Positions 1 through 12,743 of a DNA stretch of 64,000 nt are shown piece by piece. This stretch comes from Culex pipiens pallens. Taxonomy: Eukaryota; Arthropoda; Insecta; Diptera; Culicidae. Position 1 is the stretch's first letter. Every line of letters starts with the position of its first letter. The position numbers and the translations under genes are program-made. Under the pieces are notes generated by a model. It was not told where the DNA came from and ran no database searches. It saw only the letters and a list, made by a program, of their open reading frames with translations. The stretch lies in NCBI RefSeq assembly GCF_016801865.2, contig NC_068939.1:1364001-1428000 (forward strand), in the 5' to 3' direction.

Positions 1-3000
1 TGACTTAAATGACTTAAATGAGTAAAATGACTTAAATGACTAAAATGACTAAAATGACCAAAATGACCAAAATGACCAAAATGACCAAAATGACCAAAAT
101 GACCAAAATGTCCAAAATGACCAAAATGACCAAAATGACCAAAATGACCAAAATGACCAAAATGACCAAAATGACCAAAATGACCAAAATGACCAAAATG
201 ACCAAAATGACCAAAATGACCAAAATGACCAAAATGACCAAAATGACCAAAATGACCAAAATGAACAAAATGAACAAAATGACCAAAATGACCAAAATGA
301 CCAAAATGACCAAAATGACCAAAATGATCAAAATGACCAAAATGACCAAAATGACCAAAATGACCAAAATGACCAAAATGACCAAAATGACCAAAATGAC
401 CAAAATGACCAAAATGACCAAAATGACTAAAATGACCAAAATGACCAAAATGACCAAAATGACCAAAATGACCAAAATGACCAAAATGACCAAAATGACC
501 AAAATGACCAAAATGACCAAAATGAACAAAATGACCAAAATGACCAAAATTACCAACATGACCAAAATGACCAAAATGACCAAAATGACCAAAATGACCA
601 AAATGACCAAAATGACCAAAATGACCAAAATGACCAAAATGACCAAAATGACCAAAATGACCAAAATGACCAAAATGACCAAAATGACCAAAATGACCAA
701 AATGACCAAAATGACCAAAATGACCAAAATGACCAAAATGACCAAAATGACCAAAATGATCAAAATGACCAAAATGACCAAAATGAACAAAATGAACAAA
801 ATGACCAAAATTACCAACATGATAAAAATGACCAAAATGACCAAAATGACCAAAATGACCAAAATGACCAAAATGACCAAAATGACCAAAATGACCAAAA
901 TGACCAAAATGACCAAAATGACTAAAATGACCAAAATGACCAAAATGACCAAAATGACCAAAATGACCAACATGACCAAAATGACCAAAATGACCAAAAT
1001 GACCAAAATGACCAAAATGAACAAAATGAACAAAATTACCAACATGATAAAAATGACCAAAATGACCAAAATGACCAAAATGACCAAAATGACCAAAATG
1101 ACCAAAATGACCAAAATGACCAAAATGACCAAAATGACCAAAATGACCAAAATGACCAAAATGACCAAAATGACCAAAATGACCATAATGACCAAAATGA
1201 CCAAAAGACCAAAATGACCAAAATGACCAAAATGACCAAAATGACCAAAATGACCAAAATGACCAAAATGACCAAAATGAACAAAATTACCAAAATGACC
1301 AAAATGACCAAAATGACCAAAATGACCAAAATGACCAAAATGACCAAAATGACCAAAATGACCAAAATGACCAAAATGACCAAAATGACCAAAATGACCA
1401 AAATGACCAAAATGACCAAAATGACCAAAATGACCAAAATGACCAAAATGACCAAAATGACCAAAATGATCAAAATGACCAAAATGACCAAAATGAACAA
1501 AATGAACAAAATGACCAAAATTACCAACATGATAAAAATGACCAAAATGACCAAAATGACCAAAATGACCAAAATGACCAAAATGACCAAAATGACCAAA
1601 ATGACCAAAATGACCAAAATGATCAAAATGACCAAAATGACCAAAATGACCAAAATGACCAAAATGACCAAAATGACCAAAATGACCAAAATGACCAAAA
1701 TGACCAAAATGACCAAAATGACCATAATGACCAAAATGACCAAAATGACCAAAATGACCAAAATGACCAAAATGACCAAAATGACCAAAATGACCAAAAT
1801 GACCAAAATGAACAAAATGAACAAAATTACCAACATGATAAAAATGACCAAAATGACCAAAATGACCAAAATGACCAAAATGACCAAAATGACCAAAATG
1901 ACCAAAATGACCAAAATGACCAAAATGACCAAAATGACCAAAATGACCAAAATGACCAAAATGACCAAAATGACCAAAATGACCAAAATGACCAAAATGA
2001 CCAAAATGACCAAAATGACCAAAATGACCAAAATGACCAAAATGACCAAAATGACCAAAATGATCAAAATGACCAAAATGACCAAAATGAACAAAATGAA
2101 CAAAATGACCAAAATTACCAACATGATAAAAATGACCAAAATGACCAAAATTACCAAAATGACCAAAATGACCAAAATGACCAAAATGACCAAAATGACC
2201 AAAATGACCAAAATGATAAAAATGACCAAAATGACTAAAATGACCAAAATGACCAAAATGACCAAAATGACCAAAATGACCAAAATGACTAAAATGACCA
2301 AAATGACCAAAATGACCAAAATGACCAAAATGACCAACATGACCAAAATGACCAAAATGACCAAAATGACCAAAATGACCAAAATGAACAAAATGAACAA
2401 AATTACCAAAATGACCAAAATGATAAAAATGACCAAAATGACCAAAATGACCAAAATGACCAAAATGACCAAAAAGACCAAAATGACCAACATGACCAAA
2501 ATGACCAAAATGACCAAAATGACCAAAATGACCAAAATGAACAAAATGAACAAAATTACCAACATGATAAAAATGACCAAAATGACCAAAATGACCAAAA
2601 TGACCAAAATGACCAAAATGACCAAAATGACCAAAATGACCAAAATGACCAAAATGACCAAAATGACCAAAATGACCATAATGACCAAAATGACCAAAAA
2701 GACCAAAATGACCAACATGACCAAAATGACCAAAATGACCAAAATGACCAAAATGACCAAAATGAACAAAATGAACAAAATTACCAACATGATAAAAATG
2801 ACCAAAATGACCAAAATGACCAAAATGACCAAAATGACCAAAATGACCAAAATGACCAAAATGACCAAAATGACCAAAATGACCAAAATGACCAAAATGA
2901 CCAAAATGACCAAAATGACCAAAATGACCAAAATGACCAAAATGACCAAAATGATCAAAATGACCAAAATGACCAAAATGAACAAAATGAACAAAATGAC

Positions 3001-3364
3001 CAAAATTACCAACATGATAAAAATGACCAAAATGACCAAAATGACCAAAATGACCAAAATGACCAAAATGACCAAAATGACTAAAATGACCAAAATGACC
3101 AAAATGACCAAAATGACCAAAATGACCAAAATGACCAAAATGACCAAAATGACCAAAATGACCAAAATGACCAAAATGAACAAAATGAACAAAATGACCA
3201 AAATGACCAAAATGATAAAAATGACCAAAATGACCAAAATGACCAAAATGACCAAAATGACCAAAATGACCAAAATGACCAAAATGACCAAAATGACCAA
3301 AATGACCAAAATGACCAAAATGACCAAAATGACCAAAATGACCAAAATGACCAAAATGACCAAA

Positions 3365-4335
3365 ATGACCAAAATGATCAAAATGACCAAAATGACCAAA
3401 ATGAACAAAATGAACAAAATGACCAAAATTACCAACATGATAAAAATGACCAAAATGACCAAAATTACCAAAATGACCAAAATGACCAAAATGACCAAAA
3501 TGACCAAAATGACCAAAATGACCAAAATGATCAAAATGACCAAAATGACTAAAATGACCAAAATGACCAAAATGACCAAAATGACCAAAATGACCAAAAT
3601 GACTAAAATGACCAAAATGACCAAAATGACCAAAATGACCAAAATGACCAACATGACCAAAATGACCAAAATGACCAAAATGACCAAAATGACCAAAATG
3701 ACCAAAATGACCAAAATGACCAAAATGATAAAAATGACCAAAATGACCAAAATGACCAAAATGATAAAAATGACCAAAATGACCAAAATGACCAAAATGA
3801 CCAAAATGACCAAAATGACCAAAATGACCAAAATGACTAAAATGACCAAAATGACCAAAATGACCAAAATGACCAAAATGACCAACATGACCAAAATGAC
3901 CAAAATGACCAAAATGACCAAAATGACCAAAATGACCAAAATGACCAAAATGACCAAAATGACCAAAATGACCAAAATGACCAAAATGACCAAAATGACC
4001 AAAATGACCAAAATGACCAAAATGACCAAAATGACCAAAATGACCAAAATGATCAAAATGACCAAAATGACCAAAATGAACAAAATGAACAAAATGACCA
4101 AAATTACCAACATGATAAAAATGACCAAAATGACCAAAATTACCAAAATGACCAAAATGACCAAAATGACCAAAATGACCAAAATGACCAAAATGACCAA
4201 AATGATCAAAATGACCAAAATGACTAAAATGACCAAAATGACCAAAATGACCAAAATGACCAAAATGACCAAAATGACTAAAATGACCAAAATGACCAAA
4301 ATGACCAAAATGACCAAAATGACCAACATGACCAA
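3365..4335. repeat. 675-bp segmental duplication inside the satellite
   Basis: The variant string with GATC, two GAAC units, TTACCAACATGATAA and TTACCAAAATG appears with its marker at 3429 and again at 4104, 675 bp (75 units) later. The following ATGACTAAA and CCAACATG variants keep the same offsets. Related strings occur with markers at 2115 and 6318 (offsets of 1,314 and 2,214 bp, both multiples of 9), so the same block has been copied several times across the array. Confidence 0.8.
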
Positions 4336-4877
4336 AATGACCAAAATGACCAAAATGACCAAAATGACCAAAATGACCAAAATGACCAAAATGACCAAAA
4401 TGATAAAAATGACCAAAATGACCAAAATGACCAAAATGACCAAAATGACCAAAATGACCAAAATGACCAAAATGACCAAAATGATCAAAATGACCAAAAT
4501 GACCAAAATGACCAAAATGACCATAATGACCAAAATGACCAAAATGACCAAAATGACCAAAATGACCAAAATGACCAAAATGACCAAAATGACCAAAATG
4601 ACCAAAATGAACAAAATGAACAAAATTACCAACATGATAAAAATGACCAAAATGACCAAAATGACCAAAATGACCAAAATGACCAAAATTACCAAAATGA
4701 CCAAAATGACCAAAATGACCAAAATGACCAAAATGACCAAAATGACCAAAATGACCAAAATGACCAAAATGACCAAAATGACCAAAATGACCAAAATGAC
4801 CAAAATGACCAAAATGACCAAAATGATCAAAATGACCAAAATGACCAAAATGAACAAAATGAACAAAATGACCAAAA

Positions 4878-6110
4878 TTACCAACATGATAAAAATGACC
4901 AAAATGACCAAAATTACCAAAATGACCAAAAAGACCAAAATGACCAAAATGACCAAAATGACCAAAATGACCAAAATGACCAAAAAGACCAAAATGACCA
5001 AAAAGACCAAAATGACCAACATGACCAAAATGACCAAAATGACCAAAATGACCAAAATGACCAAAATGAACAAAATGAACAAAATTACCAAAATGACCAA
5101 AATGATAAAAATGACCAAAATGACCAAAATGACCAAAATGACCAAAATGACCAAAATGATCAAAATGACCAAAATGACCAAAATGACCAAAATGAACAAA
5201 ATGAACAAAATTACCAACATGATAAAAATGACCAAAATGACCAAAATTACCAAAATGACCAAAAAGACCAAAATGACCAAAATGACCAAAATGACCAAAA
5301 TGACTAAAATGACCAAAATGACCAAAATGACCAAAATGACCAAAATGACCAACATGACCAAAATGACCAAAATGACCAAAATGACCAAAATGACCAAAAT
5401 GAACAAAATGAACAAAATTACCAAAATGACCAAAATGATAAAAATGACCAAAATGACCAAAATGACCAAAATGACCAAAATGACCAAAATGATCAAAATG
5501 ACCAAAATGACCAAAATGACCAAAATGAACAAAATGAACAAAATTACCAACATGATAAAAATGACCAAAATGACCAAAATTACCAAAATGACCAAAAAGA
5601 CCAAAATGACCAAAATGACCAAAATGACCAAAATGACCAAAATGACCAAAAAGACCAAAATGACCAAAAAGACCAAAATGACCAACATGACCAAAATGAC
5701 CAAAATGACCAAAATGACCAAAATGACCAAAATGAACAAAATGAACAAAATTACCAAAATGACCAAAATGATAAAAATGACCAAAATGACCAACATGACC
5801 AAAATGACCAAAATGACCAAAATGATCAAAATGACCAAAATGACCAAAATGACCAAAATGAACAAAATGAACAAAATTACCAACATGATAAAAATGACCA
5901 AAATGACCAAAATTACCAAAATGACCAAAAAGACCAAAATGACCAAAATGACCAAAATGACCAAAATGACTAAAATGACCAAAATGACCAAAATGACCAA
6001 AATGACCAAAATGACCAACATGACCAAAATGACCAAAATGACCAAAATGACCAAAATGACCAAAATGAACAAAATGAACAAAATTACCAAAATGACCAAA
6101 ATGATAAAAA
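4878..6110. repeat. Higher-order repeat in the satellite: 333-bp unit, alternating as a 666-bp dimer
   Basis: The marker TTACCAACATG occurs at 4878, 5211, 5544 and 5877, each exactly 333 bp (37 units of 9) apart. A second marker, TTACCAAAATG followed by GATAAAAATG, occurs at 5085, 5418, 5751 and 6084, again 333 bp apart. The AAAAAGACC variant at 4927 recurs at 5260. Copies 1 and 3 also share a double AAAAAGACC variant (4981 and 5647, 666 bp apart), while copies 2 and 4 carry ATGACTAAA there. The arrangement is therefore ABAB. This is the signature of recent unequal exchange or amplification of a dimeric block. Confidence 0.93.
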
Positions 6111-9100
6111 TGACCAAAATGACCAAAATGACCAAAATGACCAAAATGACCAAAATGACCAAAATGACCAAAATGACCAAAATGACCAAAATGACCAAAA
6201 TGACCAAAATGACCAAAATGACCAAAATGACCAAAATGACCAAAATGACCAAAATGACCAAAATGATCAAAATGACCAAAATGACCAAAATGAACAAAAT
6301 GAACAAAATGACCAAAATTACCAACATGATAAAAATGACCAAAATGACCAAAATTACCAAAATGACCAAAATGACCAAAATGACCAAAATGACCAAAATG
6401 ACCAAAATGACCAAAATGATAAAAATGACCAAAATGACTAAAATGACCAAAATGACCAAAATGACCAAAATGACCAAAATGACCAAAATGACTAAAATGA
6501 CCAAAATGACCAAAATGACCAAAATGACCAAAATGACCAACATGACCAAAATGACCAAAATGACCAAAATGACCAAAATGACCAAAATGACCAAAATGAC
6601 CAAAATGACCAAAATGATAAAAATGACCAAAATGACCAAAATGACCAAAATGACCAAAATGACCAAAATGACCAAAATGACCAAAATGACCAAAATGATC
6701 AAAATGACCAAAATGACCAAAATGACCAAAATGACCAAAATGACCAAAATGACCAAAATGACCAAAATGACCAACATGACCAAAATGACCAAAATGACCA
6801 AAATGACCAAAATGACCAAAATGAACAAAATGAACAAAATTACCAACATGATAAAAATGACCAAAATGACCAAAATGACCAAAATGACCAAAATGACCAA
6901 AATTACCAAAATGACCAAAATGACCAAAATGACCAAAATGACCAAAATGACCAAAATGACCAAAATGACCAAAATGACCAAAATGACCAAAATGACCAAA
7001 ATGACCAAAATGACCAAAATGACCAAAATGACCAAAATGATCAAAATGACCAAAATGACCAAAATGAACAAAATGAACAAAATGACCAAAATTACCAACA
7101 TGATAAAAATGACCAAAATGACCAAAATTACCAAAATGACCAAAATGACCAAAATGACCAAAATGACCAAAATGACCAAAATGACCAAAATGACCAAAAT
7201 GACCAAAATGACCAAAATGACCAAAATGACCAAAATGACCAAAATGACCAAAATGACCAAAATGACCAAAATGACCATAATGACCAAAATGACCAAAATG
7301 ACCAAAATGACCAACATGACCAAAATGACCAAAATGACCAAAATGACCAAAATGAACAAAATGAACAAAATTACCAACATGATAAAAATGACCAAAATGA
7401 CCAAAATGACCAAAATGACCAAAATGACCAAAATGACCAAAATGACCAAAATGACCAAAATGACCAAAATGACCAAAATGAACAAAATGACGAAAATGAT
7501 CAAAATGACCAAAATGACCAAAATGACCAAAATGATCAAATGACCAAAATGACCAAAATGACCAAAATGAACAAAATGACCAAAATGACCAAAATGACCA
7601 AAATGACCAAAATGACCAAAATGACCAAAATGACCAAAATGACCAAAATGACCAAAATGACCAAAATGACCAAAATGACCAAAATGACCAAAATGACCAA
7701 AATGACCAAAATGACCAAAATGACCAGAATGACTAAAATGACCAAAATGACCAAAATGACCAAAAAGACCAAAATGACCAACATGACCAAAATGACCAAA
7801 ATGACCAAAATGACCAAAATGACCAAAATGACCAAAATGACCAAAATGACCAAAATGAACAAAATGAACAAAATTACCAACATGATAAAAATGACCAAAA
7901 TGACCAAAATGACCAAAATGACCAACATGACCAAAATGACCAAAATGACCAAAATGACCAAAATGACCAAAATGAACAAAATGAACAAAATTACCAACAT
8001 GATAAAAATGACCAAAATGACCAAAATGACCAAAATGACCAAAATGACCAAAATGACCAAAATGACCAAAATGACCAAAATGACCAAAATGACCAAAATG
8101 ACCAAAATGACCAAAATGACCAAAATGACCAAAATGATCAAAATGACCAAAATGACCAAAATGAACAAAATGAACAAAATGACCAAAATTACCAACATGA
8201 TAAAAATGACCAAAATGACCAAAATGATCAAAATGACCAAAATGACCAAAATGACCAAAATGACCAAAATGACCAAAATGACCAAAATGACCAAAATGAC
8301 CAAAATGACTAAAATGACCAAAATGACCAAAATGACCAAAAAGACCAAAATGACCAAAATGACCAAAATGACCAAAATGACCAAAATGACCAAAATGAAC
8401 AAAATGAACAAAATTACCAACATGATAAAAATGACCAAAATGACCAAAATGACCAAAATGACCAAAATGACCAAAATGACCAAAATGACCAAAATGACCA
8501 AAATGACCAAAATGACCAAAATGACCAAAATGACCAAAATGACCATAATGACCAAAATGACCAAAATGACCAAAATGACCAAAATGACCAAAATGACCAA
8601 AATGACCAAAATGACCAAAATGACCAAAATGACCAACATGACCAAAATGACCAAAATGACCAAAATGACCAAAATGACCAAAATGAACAAAATGAACAAA
8701 ATGACCAAAATTACCAACATGATAAAAATGACCAAAATGACCAAAATGACCAAAATGACCAAAATGACCAAAATGACCAAAATGACCAAAATGACCAAAA
8801 TGACCAAAATGACCAAAATGACCAAAATGACCAAAATGACCAAAATGACCAAAATGACCAAAATGACCAAAATGACCAAAATGACCAAAATTACCAAAAT
8901 GACCAAAATGACCAAAATGACCAAAATGACCAAAATGACCAAAATGATCAAAATGACCAAAATGAACAAAATGAACAAAATGACCAAAATTACCAACATG
9001 ATAAAAATGACCAAAATGACCAAAATGATCAAAATGACCAAAATGACCTAGATGACCAAAATGACTAAAATGACTAAAATGACCAAAATTACCAAAATGA

Positions 9101-9179
9101 CCAAAATGACCAAAATGACCAAAATGACCAACATGACCAAAATGACCAAAATGACCTAAATGACCAAAATGACTAAAAT

Positions 9180-10480
9180 GACTTAAATGAGTAAAATGAC
9201 TTAAATGAGTAAAATGACCAAAATTACCAAAATGACCAAAATGACCAAAATGACCAAAATGACCAACATGACCAAAATGACCAAAATTACCAAAATGACC
9301 TAAATGACCAAAATGACTAAAATGACTTAAATGAGTAAAATGACTTAAATGACTAAAATGACTAAAATGACTAAAATGACCAAAATGACCAAAATGACCA
9401 AAATGACCAAAATGACCAAAATGACCAAAATGTCCAAAATGACCAAAATGACCAAAATGACCAAAATGACCAAAATGACCAAAATGACCAAAATGACCAA
9501 AATGACCAAAATGACCAAAATGACCAAAATGACCAAAATGACCAAAATGACTAAAATGACCAAAATGACCAAAATGACCAAAATGACCAAAATGACCAAA
9601 ATGACCAAAATGACCAAAATGACCAAAATGAACAAAATGAACAAAATGACCAAAATTACCAACATGATAAAAATGACCAAAATGACCAAAATGACCATAA
9701 TGACCAAAATGACCAAAATGACCAAAATGACCAAAATGACCAAAATGACCAAAATGACCAAAATGACCAAAATGACCAAAATGACCAAAATGACCAAAAT
9801 GACCAAAATGATCAAAATGACCAAAATGACCAAAATGACCAAAATGAACAAAATGAACAAAATGAACAAAATGACCAAAATTACCAACATGATAAAAATG
9901 ACCAAAATGACCAAAATGATCAAAATGACCAAAATGACCAAAATGACCAAAATGACTAAAATGACTAAAATGACCACAATTACCAAAATGACCAAAATGA
10001 CCAAAATGACCAAAATGATCAAAATGACCAAAATGACCAAAATGACCAAAATGAACAAAATGAACAAAATGACCAAAATTACCAACATGATAAAAATGAC
10101 CAAAATGACCAAAATGATCAAAATGACCAAAATGACCTAAATGACCAAAATGACTAAAATGACTAAAATGACCAAAATTACCAAAATGACCAAAATGACC
10201 AAAATGACCTAAATGACCAAAATGACTAAAATGACTTAAATGAGTAAAATGACTTAAATGAGTAAAATGACCAAAATTACCAAAATGACCAAAATGACCA
10301 AAATGACCAAAATGACCAACATGACCAAAATGACCAAAATGACCAAAATGACCTAAATGACCAAAATGACCAAAATGACTTAAATGAGTAAAATGACTTA
10401 AATGACTAAAATGACTAAAATGACTAAAATGACCAAAATGACCAAAATGACCAAAATGACCAAAATGACCAAAATGTCCA
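9180..10480. repeat. Array sub-boundary blocks with GAGTAAAATGACTTAAATG, 1,053-bp period
   Basis: Degenerate boundary units (ATGACTTAAATGAGTAAAATG) cluster at 9180-9215, 9325-9365, 10235-10265 and 10380-10410, and also at the very start of the window (1-50). The GAGTAAAATGACTTAAATG copies that precede ATGACTAAA and a single ATGTCCAAA unit lie at 20, 9333 and 10386. The last two are 1,053 bp (117 units) apart. The boundaries divide the array into long blocks, so the full array is probably made of multi-kilobase repeats of which only one complete block is visible. Confidence 0.8.
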
Positions 10481-11266
10481 AAATGACCAAAATGACCAAA
10501 ATGACCAAAATGACCAAAATTACCAAAATGACCAAAATGATCAAAATGACCAAAATGACCAAAATGACCAAAATGACCAAAATGACCAAAATGACCAAAA
10601 TGACCAAAATGACCAAAATGACCAAAATGACCAAAATGACCAAAATGACCAAAATGACCAAAATGACCATAATGACCAAAATGACCAAAATGATCAAAAT
10701 GACCAAAATGACCAAAATGAACAAAATGAACAAAATGACCAAAATTACCAACATGATAAAAATGATCAAAATGACCAAAATGACCAAAATGACCAAAATG
10801 ACCAAAATGACCAAAATGACCAAAATGACCAAAATGACCAAAATGACTAAAATGACCAAAATGACCAAAATGACCAAAATGACCAAAATGACCAAAATGA
10901 CCAAAATGACCAAAATGACCAAAATGAACAAAATGACCAAAATTACCAACATGATAAAAATGACCAAAATGACCAAAATGACCATAATGACCAAAATGAC
11001 CAAAATGACCAAAATGACCAAAATGACCAAAATGACCAAAATGACCAAAATGACCAAAATGACCAAAATGACCAAAATGACCAAAATGACCAAAATGACC
11101 AAAATGACCAAAATGACCAAAATGACCAAAATGACCAAAATTACCAAAATGACCAAAATGACCAAAATGACCAAAATGACCAAAATGACCAAAATGACCA
11201 AAATGTTCAAAATGACTAAAATGACTAAAATGACCAAAAAGACCAAAATGACCAAAATGACCAAAT

Positions 11267-12037
11267 GGCAATCGTGAGAGGCAAGGCACCCTCATAACCC
11301 TATATTTTAGGACCTCTTCAAATTATACTCTTGGAATATTTCCAAGCGCTTTGTCTTTTTCCTTCCATGGATGCTTCATTCTTCCACTTCACAGCCAACT
11401 TGCATCCAATATTGAATGCAACATGCGCGCCACAAAACCCCGAAATCTTTCCGGTTAGCGTTGAAACTTTTCACCCTCCAGAGTGGGTGGTAAATTTCCC
11501 TCCCACGTCCGTCCCGACCGATCTTCGGTCCGACGATTCGGCTCGGGTCCGACGAGGACATTCCGCTCCCGTTCGGGGTGGCCGTTTCGAAAGCTGAATG
11601 AAAAGTATACGCATTTTAACCGCTCGCAGCATCAGAACTGGCCTCAGTCGTTGTTTGCGTTTCGGTCGTGACTGTTCTGCTCCTGGCACTTGAAGCCGAC
11701 TAGAGTGACTCCAAGTCACTACTACCCGAGTTGAGGGGGGAGGGTGGAAAAGGATTTGTTTGTCCAGCGTGGCAGAGGTGGTGTTGGCAGAGGGCACATC
11801 TATGAGGATTTGAAAGCAATCAGATGCCGATTCACAGTGTGGTGCTCTTTACTATGGAGTCCTTTCGTAAGTTCTGAGAACTCGGAAAATTCGAATTTTC
11901 CCAGAACCAAAAACAGTACGAGAGGGAGAGAGGAGAGAGATCGTGAAGCATGGTGAGAGGGAGAGTGAGGCTGGCTAGTGTGCGATAAATAATAAAACGT
12001 AAACATAAATAAAGTGCAAAAGGATTGGCCGTTTGTC
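11267..12037. other. Single-copy upstream region, no gene seen
   Basis: This GC-richer, non-repetitive stretch lies between the satellite and the proposed promoter. It contains short chance open frames on both strands (for example 11331-11597 and 11471-11797) with no recognisable domain. It is the likely proximal 5' flank of the gene starting downstream. I see no TATA box at a useful distance from the proposed start. Confidence 0.5.
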
Positions 12038-12070
12038 AGTCTCGTGTGGGACGTGATGCTGGAAGGATAA
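12036..12070 (+). promoter_or_regulatory. Candidate core promoter: Inr plus DPE-like motif
   Basis: TCAGTC at 12036-12041 matches the insect initiator consensus TCAKTY. With its A (12038) taken as +1, positions +28 to +32 (12065-12069) read GGATA, which fits the DPE consensus RGWYV, and +24 is G. Inr plus DPE at this exact spacing is the usual TATA-less arrangement in flies and mosquitoes. The motifs are short and could occur by chance. What supports the call is the position, about 650 bp upstream of a convincing first coding exon. Confidence 0.45.
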
Positions 12071-12691
12071 TATTCCTGAGTCGTTGTCATTGGCGTCGTG
12101 GTCGTCGTTGACGTCGTTGTCGTGTTTGTGCGTAAAGGATATATTCTAGCGAATTCCGTCGGACGGCACGTATGTCGTGTATTCTGCCCTGTGTGAGATA
12201 ATCGGATTTGGAAAGTGTTGTAAATTAGCAAATTTTACGATTTGTGTGCTCGCTCGCTTTCACACAGCAGTAGCGTCGAGAAATTTATGTCCATTGGTGT
12301 GCAGGAGCGTGTAATTTTTGGCATTCCAACCGGAAGATAAATTACCATCCACATATGAGCGCCTCCGGGGCTTCTGTCCAACTGTGGCAACGCTTTGTTA
12401 GTGAGGTGGTGCTGGTGTTGCGTTTGTGAGAGAGTTTTGTGAAAAGCGTCGTGTGCCAAAAATGGGCAAAGTTCGGCGTGGTCCTTCTTCTCGTTACCCA
12501 GTTTAATTAGAGGAAGACGAGCAAATATGGATCCTGTCTGGCTGTCTGTGTGTGTATGTTTGCGTTACAAATTTTCCATTTAGACTGAGAGGATGTAAAC
12601 CGTGAAAAGTTGGCCCGCAGGAAAAAAAAGCGAGGGAAAACATTTGAACCTCCTCCGCGGTGGCTGATGGAACTCGTTTAATCAAGGAGCC
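12038..12691 (+). other. Putative long 5' untranslated leader
   Basis: If transcription starts at 12038, the leader is about 654 nt. It contains a GTC/GTT-rich trinucleotide stretch (about 12078-12128). Several upstream ATGs are present, including a minimal uORF at 12667-12681 (Met-Glu-Leu-Val-stop) just before the main start, and an in-frame TGA at 12665 that fixes 12692 as the first usable start in this frame. Long, uORF-bearing leaders are common for developmental and neural genes of flies and mosquitoes. The extent is inferred. Confidence 0.4.
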
Positions 12692-12743
12692 ATGTCGAGG
12701 ATAATTAAAATTGTGCTAACAACACTGCTGTTGTGGAGATTAG
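12692..12743 (+). CDS. First coding exon with signal peptide; rest of gene lies beyond the window
   Basis: The ATG has G at -3 and follows an in-frame stop at 12665. It encodes MSRIIKIVLTTLLLWRL plus one base: a short basic n-region (Arg3, Lys6) followed by a hydrophobic stretch typical of a secretory signal peptide. The exon ends with AG|GTAAGT, a perfect splice donor at 12744, leaving a phase 1 junction. No cleavage site is seen, so it probably lies in the next exon. I cannot name the gene. A signal exon, a phase 1 boundary and a huge first intron are typical of secreted or membrane adhesion and receptor proteins (for example Ig-superfamily or neuronal surface proteins); this is inference. 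Without splicing, the frame continues to TAA at 12815-12817 and would give a 41-residue very hydrophobic peptide, which is the main alternative. Confidence 0.6.

Larger units (their letters stand above)
1..11266. repeat. 9-bp satellite array (ATGACCAAA)n, about 1,250 units
   Basis: This is an almost uninterrupted tandem array of the 9-bp unit ATGACCAAA. Variant units include ATGAACAAA, ATGATCAAA, ATGACTAAA, ATTACCAAC, ATGATAAAA and AAGACCAAA. It runs off the left edge of the window and ends abruptly at about 11266, where unique sequence starts. The array is not uniform: variant units recur in fixed order and form higher-order repeats. Rare 8-bp units shift the register, for example near 1204 and 7537. 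Because 9 is a multiple of 3, the array reads as endless MTK (plus strand) or FGH/ILV (minus strand) tripeptides, giving open frames of up to about 3,400 codons. I regard all of these as artefacts. No function can be read from the sequence; it may be heterochromatic or an expanded minisatellite. Confidence 0.97.

Noticed and set aside
1214..7543. Long open frame on the plus strand of MTK repeats
   Set aside because: Same cause: the ATGACCAAA unit has no stop in this frame. No signal peptide, unique domain or promoter.
1..11266. CRISPR array
   Set aside because: There are no unique spacers; the repeat is a continuous 9-bp tandem in an insect-like genome.
1036..11295. Very long open frame on the minus strand with FGH and ILV repeats
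   Set aside because: It is a by-product of the 9-bp satellite. The peptide changes repeat type where the register shifts, and the same DNA is open on the other strand too.
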